64,000 nucleotides of DNA from Utricularia gibba (lineage: Eukaryota > Streptophyta > Magnoliopsida > Lamiales > Lentibulariaceae), in NCBI GenBank assembly GCA_002189035.1, contig NEEC01000014.1:2296501-2360500 (forward strand). The letters run 5' to 3'. Positions within the stretch are counted from its first letter, which is position 1, and each line of letters opens with the position of its first letter. Below the pieces are notes generated by a model. It made no database searches. It saw nothing but the letters and a program-made list of their open reading frames with translations, and was not told where the DNA came from. This document shows positions 24,548 to 35,579 of this stretch, piece by piece. The position numbers and the translations under genes are program-made.

Positions 24548-24982
24548 AACCACACCCCTGCAACTTATGATTGCCAAGATTTGATTTTTGGTAGACAGAA
24601 GAGAAATATATAAGAGGATTTTGGTGTATTATTCCATTTGAATTGACTTTCTTGAATCTGGAATGTGTTGGGTTCGGGTCCAGGTTGGTACGTTGCGAAA
24701 TACCCAAACTACCCCCGTTGCTCGTATAATCCCATCCCATCTGCTCGGAATTAATATATGTTAGTTGTTATGGGTCGTCAACCTTCATCCATCCCCCGGG
24801 ATTCTCCAAGACTCCAACTTTACGTCGAAGTTTCTGATTTCCTATCTGGGAAGCGCTTCTCTCCCTTGAAGGCCTTTTCAGGATCTTAAATTTCAGGGTT
24901 CCGTTGATAATCTTAACGAGGTTCCGTTTTCGTGTGATATGTTATGTGCTGGTTGTCGAGATTGTGCAATAGGGTGCGCGAA
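24548..24982. other. HisRS 3' flank and GT17 promoter
   Basis: Spacer between two same-strand genes. It should hold the HisRS 3' UTR (AT-rich to about 24650) and the GT17 promoter and leader. No gene is seen. Confidence 0.5.
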
Positions 24983-26310
24983 ATGGCTGAGAATGGGTCT
25001 CGTTATTGTTCGAAGAAGATGGACGATGAATGTAGTGAGGTTGTTTCTTGTTCGTTTGACGCCTTGCCTCTGTCCTTATCGTAAATTGTGTCGAATTTGA
25101 TGTTTAAACCAGTTCCCCTGGAATCAAATTGGAATATTGTTGTGCTTTTTATTTGCTGTTGTTGTTTTCGTCTGGTGTGAAGGTTTTTGTTTTGTGTTGT
25201 GCGAATGTGCAGGAATCTGGGCGGATTTTGAGCATGACGAGATTGAGATGTATTTTCCGTGGACTGGACATAAAAGCTTTGCTTTTTCTGACTGTCCTCG
25301 TCCCAACATTTGTGCTTATTGTCCACATCCATGGACAAAAGATAACCTACTTCTTGAGGCCTCTGTGGGAATCCCCACCCAAGCCCTTCACAGAACTACC
25401 ACATTACTACCATGAGAATGCTACTGTCGAGAATTTATGCAAACTTCATGGCTGGCGGACGCGGGACTATCCTCGCCGTGTCTTCGATGCAGTGCTGTTC
25501 AGCAATGAGGTCGACATCCTCAAGATTCGATGGAAGGAGCTGCATCCCTATGTCTCAGAGTTTGTTCTCCTTGAATCAAACTCCACTTTCACAGGCTTAA
25601 GTAAACCCTTCGTCTTCTCGAGTATCCGGGATCAGTTCGGTTTCATGGAGGCACGGCTTACTTACGGACAGATACAGGGGAGGTTCAAGAAAGGGGAAAA
25701 TCCCTTTGTCGAGGAGGCATACCAGAGGCTTGCATTGGACTTCCTTCTGAGAAAGGCTGGAATTGAGGATGATGACCTGCTGATAATGTCTGATGTTGAT
25801 GAGATTCCGAGCCGGCATACGATCAACCTTCTGAGATGGTGCGATGGGATTCCACCCATTCTGCATCTTCAGCTGCGGAACTATCTGTACTCATTCGAGT
25901 TTTTTCAGGACAACAAGAGCTGGAGAGCTTCAGTTCATGTGTATCAATCAGGGAAGACGAGATATGCACATTACAGACAGTCTGATGTGAGATTGGCCGA
26001 TTCCGGGTGGCACTGCAGCTTTTGCTTCAGACATATCGATGACTTCATCTTCAAGATGAACGCCTACAGCCATGTTGATCGTGTGAGGTTTTCTCACTTC
26101 TTGAATCCCAAGAGGATCCAACGAGTAATATGCGACGGTGCGGATCTGTTCGACATGCTGCCTGAGGAGTACAGTTTCAGGGAGATCATCGGAAAGCTCG
26201 GCCCTATCCCTCGATCCTACTCCGCTGTTCATCTCCCTGCATATATCATGGAGGAGCACGATCACTACAAGTTTCTGCTACCTGGAAATTGCATCAGAGA
26301 AGGCGGATGA
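24983..26310 (+). CDS. Glycosyltransferase family 17 (beta-1,4-GlcNAc transferase-like)
   Basis: Two exons, 24983-25039 and 25213-26310, give 384 aa. The short first exon encodes the cytosolic tail [20 protein letters not shown] signal anchor ([18 protein letters not shown]) follows, as in Golgi type II enzymes. The lumenal domain has GT17 features: [35 protein letters not shown], the acidic [11 protein letters not shown] (DxD-like) and [18 protein letters not shown]. Mammalian GT17 is the bisecting GlcNAc transferase MGAT3; the substrate of plant members is not established. The frame of exon 2 is also open upstream of its acceptor, so an alternative start inside the intron cannot be excluded. 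It appears intact. Confidence 0.93.
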
Positions 26311-27266
26311 GCTCCACTGGTGCAAGATGCAAAGTCCCTAGTTAGTAATTTACGAGACTAACACTGTGGAGATTAGAAGTGACCGCATTTCTAACAGGTT
26401 GAAGATGGTGAATGGTAAGGGCTGATTTCATAGCAGAGTTTCCAGTTCCAATATTCCATGATACTCTAGATTTTGCTTCTCTTCTTCATTTTTGGCATTG
26501 GATCCAATATTCTATAACATGTTCAACGTTTAACACAATATGTTTCACCGTAATGAAAAAAGGTGGATGGTTTCTCTGTAGTTTTGATAGACATAAGGAT
26601 TCAATGTGGTTCCAAGAAGAAGAAACCAGTTTGGACAGTGAACAATGGAAAAGGACAAACATCCCAGAACACAAAAAAGGTAGAATCCAAGCAAAATTCT
26701 ACTGAGTGCTGATGTGACTCGAGTTCAGGTCACTCTTTTACAGCAGAGGAAGAAGACGACCAACTAGCAGACATGCAGTGAGAAAAAGAAGGTTCTATGA
26801 TGCTCACCAGCTATAACTTCCATTACCCACTGAAAGTAGGCCTACCCTGCAATGATGCAAAGCTTGCAGCACAGTCGATTCCCCAGGCAAAATCAATGTA
26901 ACTTTGAGGCTGGAATGAAAAGACAAAAAAGAAGCAGGAACCATGTATGGGAGGTGCTTGCTCCCCACCTTCCAAGTAAGAGATTCGATAAGTATGAGAC
27001 TCGTTGGATCAGGACACGTCGAACCGAGTGTCCGTTTCCCGACACGCTCAATGAAACAGTATCCGCCGGAGTTGCAACTCATTCCATATTTAATTACTAT
27101 AAAAAAAATAAGAGTGGTTGGGCCCCACTCTGATCAGATATAGAAACACGTCTATTTACGGTAACAGCGAAAAAAGGGGGCCTAATCACACACTAATTAC
27201 TTAATTAGTAATCATCGATATCCCCCCAAACTCCACACGTCTGACGTCATCAGCGGGGGTCAAACT
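26311..27266. other. Spacer between convergent GT17 and WD40 genes
   Basis: The 3' flanks of two convergent genes. Low-quality ORFs only; nothing else recognised. Confidence 0.5.
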
Positions 27267-28498
27267 CTACAGGGCGATCCGCCAAACCTTGATCTCACCG
27301 TCGAGGCTCCCACTCATCACTCTCACATCGCTATCTCCGCCGCCGTATTCCGCCGCTAGGGACCTCACCGGCGACCGAAGCCCATCCAGCACTGATAAGG
27401 AAGTGTAGCTCCCGTCGACGCGCCTCCGCCAAATCCTCACCGTGCGATCGGCCGAACCGCTGAACAGCAAGTCGTCGAGGTTGATCAAGCAGAGTATTGC
27501 TTTGGAGTGTCCTCTGAGTGTCCCACGCGCCGCCATGTGATCATTGCAGTTTTGTCTTTCCCACACGAGAATGGATCTGTCGCAGGATCCGGAGAAGAGA
27601 ACCGATCCGCTGGGGTTTAGGGCTAAGGCATTTACGGCGGATTTGTGTTTCTGCAGAGTTGAAATCAGGGCATATTTTTTCCCAACTTTCTTCCACACTT
27701 TGATTGTCCGATCGGCGGAGCCGGTGTAAATGAATCCGTCCATAGAAACCGCCACCGCGTTAATGGCGTCGTCATGGGCTCTGTTGATTGATTGGAGGCA
27801 GTTATTTCTCCGGCCTCCCCAGACTTTGATGCTTCGATCCCATGAAATGGATACAATCGAATCGTCGAAGTCAGAGGCAGCGAGTCCCGAAACGGTGTCG
27901 TAATGCTCTACGGTGAGTTTCTTTCTGTGGCGGCGGATGGTGACGTAGTTTCCCGGGAGAACGGCTCTGCAGAGACGATCGGAAACCGTTGGAAGGGACG
28001 CAATTTGTTTGTGCTGTTTCTGATCATTCACAATCCACACTCTGATTCTGCAATCCTGATGGGCGGTGTAGATTTTTCCAGAAAGAAACGCTATCGATTT
28101 CACCGCTCCGGAGGAGGCCTTCTCGATGCAGAAACTGTCGACGAGGGAGTTTTCCATCCAATCGTAGACGTCGATTTCGTTTCCCACGGCCGCGTACAGT
28201 AGATCATTGTGCACCGCGAGGAAACTAACGGCAGCGGCGCGGCCGCGGTGCAAGATAGTAGAGCTCACGGCGGTGCAACCTGAATAGTCGGAGAGTGCGA
28301 GCTTATCGAGGGAGGGCAGAGTTTCAAGGGAGATGGTGCTCTGTATGCTGCCGCTGATGCTGCTGCTGCTTTCCGAGGATGAGAGTTGGGAGTCGGACAA
28401 TGCGTCGTCGGAGGGGATCCCGGGCCAAGGGAATAAGGAGGCCGCAGAAACGGGTCGCCGGTATTCGCGACGGTCAGCAACCAAGATTCTAGCTCCAT
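27267..28498 (-). CDS. WD40-repeat protein, JINGUBANG-like, start region frame disturbed
   Basis: An intronless WD40 propeller of about 410 aa. Blades are seen as AVKSIAFLSGKIYTAHQDCR, DSIVSISWDRSIKVW, AINAVAVSMDGFIYTGSADR, AVNALALNPSGSVLFSGSCD, LINLDDLLFSGSADRTVRIW and VMSGSLDGEIKVW. This resembles the plant JINGUBANG group (one member is a negative regulator of pollen germination). The long frame begins without an ATG: its first codon after the upstream stop region is not a start, and the first in-frame Met is deep in the propeller. The nearest ATG, at 28498 (MELESWLLTV), is one frame off, so one base is probably missing between about 28400 and 28498. The coordinates assume that start. Confidence 0.8.
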
Positions 28499-29718
28499 CG
28501 GCTTCGTTGGTTCGCGTCGAGGAAAATGAGGTGGGAATACAAGACAGAGGGAGGGGGGATATTTATGTTTGAAAAGCCAGATACCGAAGACTCGGAACAT
28601 ATCTTTTCTACACATGTCGTCCATGGGCAATAGTGGAATTTCAAATGACTACCAAAAGGAAAAAAAAAAAAAAAAAAACTTTATTCCAAGTTTATAATAA
28701 AATAAAAATTTAACCTTCTATAGTTTATTAATAATGAGAAAAAACTTTTAAATTTCAATTCTTTTTTAAAAATATCATTTAAATTGTACGGAATAAATTC
28801 TAAATCTTGGTAATATCCTCAAAACCAACCAATAAAACCACAGGTACCCGCCCCGGTCAACGTGCCCGGGATGCTTATTCGGGTCAACTATGAGTACGGA
28901 TCCATGGGTCAGCAGATATGAGGCAAAAAATCTTACCCCCAGGCGATGATATTTCTGACATTTGTGGCCATAATTGACTCATCTTTTACTTTTTTCCTTT
29001 CTTTTTTTTTAAAAAAAATAATATATCCACACCGAACGATCCTAAAGGCAGTGAGTGATTGGTGTGGATGCCATTGTGTATTCTATTTGTGTGGATGGTG
29101 GCAACTGCCCCCGCCCATAGATATTCATGGCTAACAAGATACTAGGTTCCCTTTCCGGGTCGACCCGACCCGATCCAACCCCCTTATTATTGGATACTTT
29201 TTCAAAGTCAGACCTGCAGTTGATGATCCATGTGAATGAGGTTTGCGCCGCCAAGTCTACAGATCAGCCTCCTGGACTGCATTACGTCCGTAGGAAAGTT
29301 GCTGAAGGGAGGGGTTTGAAGAAGCTGCGTTTTTAAGGCCGGTGGTCGTTCCACGGCGGCGATAATGAGGAATTCAACCAGTTTGGTGATCACAACGAAA
29401 CCGTAACAGCTTGTCATGGAGAAGACCAGCAGAAATATACTTGCAGTTTGAGCCTTTCCAATAACTTAGGGATAGAATCAAATCACAAGTTTCCGTGCGT
29501 TGCAGTTCATGGCCGGAGGTAATGCAGCTAGCAGGCAACTGATAAAGATGGCCTATCGACCAAAACCAACCGCAAGATGCAATAAAAGAAGAGGTTTTCA
29601 GACCGTGATGGTCGATGGATTGCATAATCTACTTTCAAACTTAGAGACAGAGCCTTATTACAAACATGCGCAGATAGATTCCATTATGTACATGACAAAA
29701 CCGAGCAGAGGGAACACA
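28499..29718. other. Spacer upstream of the WD40 gene
   Basis: It contains the WD40 promoter, a 19-base poly-A run (28660-28678) and AT-rich sequence to about 29040. Short ORFs at 29127-29625 have no recognised content; one minus-strand frame near 29300-29400 has a hydrophobic stretch but no other support. Confidence 0.45.
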
Positions 29719-29904
29719 TCATTTTTTGGTGGATGATTTCTTGCCGATGCTCTTTATCCAACTGAACCCCATGATCTTCTTCCAGGGTTTGCTTTTGTTG
29801 CCCTCCCCGTGCTTCCCTCTGTCGTCCTTCCTGGTTTCCGATGGGATCGGCTCGGGGTCCCATTGGTCCGCCCACGACGGACCATTGGAATTGAACACAT
29901 CCAT
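29719..29904 (-). CDS. Small conserved plant protein of unknown function
   Basis: A 61-aa frame starting at the ATG at 29904 (MDVFNSNGPSWADQWDPEP), ending with a basic tail GFSWIKSIGKKSSTKK. The SWADQWD core followed by a Lys-rich C-terminus resembles a family of very small plant proteins I remember without a function. The frame stays open upstream (VSAQAD), so a longer N-terminus from another exon is possible. No signal peptide or membrane segment is seen. The neighbours give no hint of its job. Confidence 0.5.
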   Translation of the reverse strand: MDVFNSNGPSWADQWDPEPIPSETRKDDRGKHGEGNKSKPWKKIMGFSWIKSIGKKSSTKK

Positions 29905-31029
29905 ATCTGCTTGTGCCGATACCAAATCTCCCCACCATTTTTTTAGCAGGAGAAGGATAGATTTTCTACTGTTATGTTTAGAAAAAAAGCCCCTCTCTTT
30001 TTGTAGGGAGATGAAGAAATCGCTCTAATCCACTAAAAAAATGTTGATGGCCTCAATCAAATCATTACCTCATGTATACAAATAAAGTGTTTTAAATTCC
30101 GGCGGAGTTTCGCCGGAGCTCTGTGTTTCAGAAAAAAAAAAAAAAAAGATTTAAATAAGCTTTTTTTATCATCAAAATTTTTCTTAAATAAAAAACTAGA
30201 TTTAAATAAATATATTTATAGTTACAAAATTTAAGATAAGCATATCTTTTACAATTTTATAAAACATATAATGGATTAGTTATCAATTCATACAAACTTT
30301 GCTGTATAAAAACATTGATTCTTTCGTATTGGTATTTATTGATAACTCATAAATTATACTTTTTCGAATAATTATACTGAAGATCATCCAATTTGTTTCT
30401 AACTTTTTTATTTATTCGATTCTAAATAGTATAGAGTATAACATACGATATGATCTTTACTGTTTTTTATATTTTTATTAACATTCTTTGTGTAAGAAAC
30501 TTAATTTAAATAAGATAATGGAATATATTATATGTAAACTTAAATTAAAATTACATCTTTATAATCTCTTTTTTGTATTTTTAATTTTTAATTTATATTT
30601 ATATTAAAAATTTAAATCTCTTTATTGAAAAAAAATCATATGTAAATTTGGGTCATTCTCCCATAATAAATTATTGTGACTCAAATTTTGAAATATGGAA
30701 TTTTTCCGAATTTTTTGAAACTAATTATGGAATCAAATATCTATTTTGGATAGAGATAAGCAGATTAAAGTCAAACAAACGTTATAAAAATCTCAAATAT
30801 TGAAGCGACTCGGCCTTTGAATGCACCAAGTTTTTCGCAGTTGGTTGCATGAGTTGGAATCATGCGAAAGCTATTCCTTTTGAATAGGTAACGACTTCCA
30901 CTCCATTCGAATCATTCAGTTCTACTTCAGAGGCGCGCTGATAGTGAACTGCAATCCTATCGTGATAAAAAAGCAGCAGAAAAGATCTGGGTTTCTTGCT
31001 TTTGGAGAGTTTCAGACGCTGTAGTGAAG
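29905..31029. other. AT-rich spacer before the LHT tandem
   Basis: Strongly AT-rich from 30150 to 30780 with long A/T runs; no gene is supportable. The last 200 bp hold the promoter and leader of the first LHT gene. Confidence 0.55.
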
Positions 31030-32843
31030 ATGGTGAGAAACGAGTTCGACGAGGAGGACAATCGGCAACCAAAATCCCACGATGATTGGTTCGCCATCAC
31101 CGCATCTAGAACCGCCACATGGTACTCCTCCACCTTCCACAACGTCACAGCGATGGTTGGCGCCGGAGTTCTCAGCCTCCCCTACGCCATGTCTCACATG
31201 GGATGGTAACCTGATCGGGTCTCTCTGGTTAGCGCTAGTAATTTCTGTTTCTGAATTTGTATTCTGGTTTGCAGGGGGCCGGGAATAACTCTGATGGTGT
31301 TGTCATGGATCATCACGCTGTATACTCTTTGGCAAATGGTGGAGATGCATGAGATGGTTCCAGGGAAGAGATTCGATCGTTATCATGAACTGGGGCAGTA
31401 TGCATTTGGGGAAAAGCTTGGGCTTTACATCGTTGTTCCTCAGCAAGTTGTGGTTGAAGTGAGTACTTGCATTATTTACATGGTCACCGGAGGGAAATCA
31501 CTGCAGAAGTTTGCGTTGAGTGTGTCACCTGGCCACAAGCCTCTTAAGCTCACCATTTGCATCTTCATTTTTGCTCTCATTCACTTCTTTCTGTCACATC
31601 TCCCCAATTTCGACTCCATCAGCAGCGTCTCTCTCGCTGCTGCGGCGATGTCAGTTGCGTAAGTGCCTGGATACCTTTGAAATTCTTCATACTTGCAAAC
31701 AGAACTGTCTATGATTGCTTGTTGGTTGCGCAGATATTCCACGATTGCTTGGACAGCTTCACTGGCAAAAGGGCGACTTCAGAACGTGGCTTATACATTA
31801 ACAGGAGCCAGCGAAATAGCCAAAGTCTTCAACTTCTTGAATGCGTTGGGAGACATTGCTTTTGCTTATGCAGGACACAATGTTGTGTTAGAGATTCAGG
31901 CGACAATCCCTTCAACCCCTGAGAAACCCTCCAAGAAACCAATGTGGAAAGGAGTTGTATTGGCTTATCTGGTCGTCGCTTTTTGTTACTTTCCGGTGGC
32001 ATTCCTCGGGTACTACACCTTCGGAAACGCCGTGGACGACAATATCCTCCTGACGCTTGAGAAGCCCCGGTGGCTCATCGCCGCCGCCAACATGTTCGTC
32101 TTGATTCACGTCATCGGCGGCTACCAGGTCCCCATCCCATCGCACCCAATCCACACCCATTTTCACTACACGCAACACGAGTATAAACCTGGATTTGGTT
32201 GACTGTTACATCGGAGTGTTTGTTTTCAGATCTATGCAATGCCTGTTTTCGACATGATCGAGACCCTGCTCGTCAAGAAGCTCAAGTTTCAGCCGTCGTC
32301 GTTCCTCCGCCTCACCGTTCGTAGCTTATACGTCGGTAAGTAGTCTGTTCCCATATGAAAAATTCAAGCTTTTGTTGGAGAAAAATGTTGCCTATCCCCA
32401 CACTTTGGCGATGTGTTTATGGCAGCCGTAACGATGTTCATCGGCATGACATTCCCGTTCTTCGGCGGCTTAGTCGGATTCTTCGGAGGATTAGCATTGG
32501 CCCCAACTACATACTACGTAAGTACAGCAGCAAAAGCTTCTCAATTCTTAGCAATTTAAGCACACCAGGTTTTTCATTCTCATCCACAGCTTCCATGCAT
32601 CATCTGGCTAAAAGTGAAGAAGCCTAAAAGATTCAGCTTCTCCTGGTTCATCAACTGGGTATCTCCTCCCTCTACCCCTTTTAAGCAATGTTCTGGAGTA
32701 TGAAAATCATATATAGTGAACTGTAACCTCTGATTTCTTCTCAGGTCTTCATAATTCTGGGTGTGATTCTGATGTGTCTGGCCCCGATCGGAGGCATGAG
32801 GAACATCGTAGTGTCAGCCAAATCCTACAAATTTTATCAGTAG
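31030..32843 (+). CDS. LHT1: Lysine/histidine transporter (LHT), amino-acid permease, intact copy
   Basis: A plasma-membrane H+/amino-acid symporter of the AAAP family. Seven exons: 31030-31205, 31275-31658, 31734-32127, 32230-32335, 32426-32517, 32590-32658 and 32745-32843. All are GT-AG, and the phases close to 439 aa, a normal family length. The N-terminal [20 protein letters not shown] and the first membrane segment [20 protein letters not shown] are LHT hallmarks. Later segments include [40 protein letters not shown] and [20 protein letters not shown]. The start is the ATG at 31030 ([10 protein letters not shown]). A close tandem copy follows 400 bp downstream. Which LHT subgroup it belongs to needs a tree; the symbol is for the family. 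Confidence 0.93.
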
Positions 32844-33240
32844 GGAGAAGGCAGGATCTCAGAAACCCACAAGCTCACTCTCTGTAAATACCTTGTCCAA
32901 AAGTAGCAAGCAGAAGTCTATTTTCTTTATAGTAGAGTAGGATTTAGGAGACCTCAATCATTGGAAAATGTTATTGAGTTGTTTTTTGATAAAGTTTGGA
33001 TTTTTAGCAAATCTTATTTAAATCTCATTTCATATAAGTTAAGAATTAGATCTAAAAACAGGTAATGAATGAAATGAAAAGCCATTACAAAATCATGCAG
33101 AAGTTGCTCCTTTTGAATCAGTCACTGTTTCCTCCTTAAGCTTCGCCCTCGCAGTCGAATGGTTTCATTCTATTTAAGATGAGTGCTAGTTGAAAGGGGC
33201 CTGTGTGTTTCTTGTTTGCTTCCATTGCATCTCACTCAAA
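32844..33240. other. Spacer between tandem LHT copies
   Basis: The 3' flank of copy 1 and the promoter of copy 2, about 400 bp. It is not obviously similar to the region upstream of copy 1. Confidence 0.5.
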
Positions 33241-35121
33241 ATGGTGGAAAGTGAATTCGACAAGGAGAAAAACCAGAATTCGAAATCGCATGACGACTGG
33301 TTCACCATCACCGCATCCAGAACAGCCACTTGGTACTCCTCGACTTTCCATAATGTCACCGCAATGGTAGGCGCTGGTGTTCTCAGCCTCCCCTATGCGA
33401 TGTCCCACATGGGATGGTAACATAATCCTCTTCTCTCTTCCCTGTAAATTAGTGAAAATTTCTACGAGATTCCAGATGTAAGCTTTATGGCATGAAGCCC
33501 TGATAAGGGCCACGATATTCACTACACTCATGGAGTCTATTCGCTGATGCTGATGTGCAATCCCTTATCCTCATTTCCAGGGGGCCGGGAATAACTCTGA
33601 TGGTGTTATCATGAATCATCACTCTGTACACTCTTTGGCAGATGGTGGAGATGCACGAGATGGTTCCGGGGAAGAGATTCGATCGTTATCACGAACTGGG
33701 GCAGTATGCATTCGGGAAAAGCTCGGGCTTTACATCGTTGTTCCTCAGCAAATTGTGGTTGAAGTTAGTACTTGCATTATTTACATGGTCACCGGAGGCA
33801 AATCGCTGCAGAAATTTGCGCTGAGTGTGTCACCAGAGCACAAGCCTATTAAGCTCACCATTTGCATCTTCATTTTTGCTCTCGTCCACTTCTTTCTGTC
33901 ACATCTCCCCAGTTTCGACTCCATCAGCAGCGTCTCTCTCGCCGCCGCGGTTATGTCTCTGGTGTAAGTAGCCTTTGAAGCATTATTACAATGTGATTCG
34001 CACCTGTGCCATGCTTATGTCTCTTGCATGATTGCTTGATGCCTGTGCAGATATTCCACGATTGCTTGGACAGCCTCACTGGCAAAAGGGCGAATTCAGA
34101 ACGTGGCGTATACGTTAACGGGAGCGAGCGACGCGGCCAGAGTCTTCAACTTTTTGAATGCGTTGGGAGACATTGCTTTTGCTTATGCAGGACACAATGT
34201 TGTGTTAGAGATTCAGGCGACAATCCCTTCAACCCCAGAGAAACCCTCCAAGAAGCCAATGTGGAAAGGAGTTGTATTGGCTTATCTCGTCGTCGCTCTG
34301 TGCTACTTTCCGGTGGCCTTCATCGGGTACTACACCTTCGGAAACGCCGTGGACGACAACATCCTCCTGACGCTTGAGAAGCCCCGGTGGCTCATCGCGG
34401 CTGCCAACATGTTCGTCTTGATTCATGTCATCGGTGGCTATCAGGTCCCCAACCCATCGCAGCCTAAAACTGAATTTGGTCGACTCTTACATCGGAGTGT
34501 TTGTTTTCAGATCTATGCAATGCCTGTTTTCGACATGATCGAGACCCTTCTCGTCAAGAAGCTTAAGTTTCAGCCGTCGTCGTTCCTCCGCCTCACCGTT
34601 CGTAGCTTATACGTCGGTAAGTAGTCTGTTCCCATATGAAAAATTCAAGCTTTTGTTTGAGAAAAATGTTTCCTATCCCCACACTTCGGCGATGTGCGTC
34701 TATGGCAGCCGTAACGATGTTCATCGGCATGACATTCCCGTTCTTCGGCGGCTTAGTCGGATTCTTCGGAGGATTAGCATTGGCCCCAACTACATACTAC
34801 GTAAGTAGAGCAGCAAAAGCTTCCCAGTTCTTACCAGTTTAAGTACATCACGTTATTCATTGATTCACAGCTTCCATGCATCATCTGGCTAATAGTGAAG
34901 AAGCCTAAAAGATTCAGCTTCTCCTGGTTCATCAACTGGGTATCTATCTCCTCCCTCAAAACTCCTTTTAATCAATGCTCCAAAGTATAATTTCCAACCG
35001 GAACCTTTGATTTTGCGCTCAGGTCTTCATAGTTGTGGGTGTGATATTGATGTGCCTTGCACCGATCGGGGGTATGAGGAATATCATAGTGTCTGCCAAG
35101 TCCTACAAGTTTTATCAGTGA
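33241..35121 (+). pseudogene. Second LHT copy with nonsense codon and frameshift
   Basis: Exons match copy 1 one for one: 33241-33416, 33581-33963, 34051-34444, 34511-34616, 34709-34800, 34871-34939 and 35023-35121. Splice sites and phases are kept. Two lesions are in exon 2. A Trp codon (TGG in copy 1) is TGA at 33612-33614. A G is missing in the run at 33714-33716, making exon 2 383 nt against 384 in copy 1. Exons 3-7 are otherwise open and encode a normal LHT C-terminal half. The protein would stop early in exon 2. It is either a young pseudogene or a gene with two consensus errors; the nonsense change is a substitution, which favours real decay. Confidence 0.75.
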
Positions 35122-35579
35122 GGAGAAGGCAAGATATCAGTATACACAAGTTGCAGGGCTCCTTTGTTCAAGCCCGCTCTCTGTAAATGTGTGTCCAAGA
35201 GTTGGCAGAAGACATGGTGTCATCGAGCAGGATCAGTGCCATATGCACCATGTGTTCATGTTACAGAAAAGGCTACATAAATCTTCACAGTGGACTCTTA
35301 TACAGACTAATGGACAGCATATAGGATAGAAATCACGATAATAACGTCAACAATTACAAGCAAGGATGAGTATTCCAGAAGGATGTTTTCAGAAATGCCT
35401 GTATAGTTTATTTCTTGGGGAACGATTGCATGCGTTTCCCTACAACCCACAGAGCCGAAATCATATGACAAGGTATGAATAGCATGAAACGGTGGTGCCA
35501 TGCTAGTAAAAGAGAAGCATATTCAGCACGAGATTGGCGAAAGAAAAAACGACTTTGGAAGGTCACCTTTACAAAATGA
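35122..35579. other. Spacer between convergent LHT copy 2 and NDUFV1
   Basis: The 3' flanks of two convergent genes. No ORF of interest. Confidence 0.5.

Noticed and set aside
29127-29625. ORFs on both strands upstream of the WD40 gene
   Set aside because: No family match, no supporting splice sites; one hydrophobic run alone is not enough.
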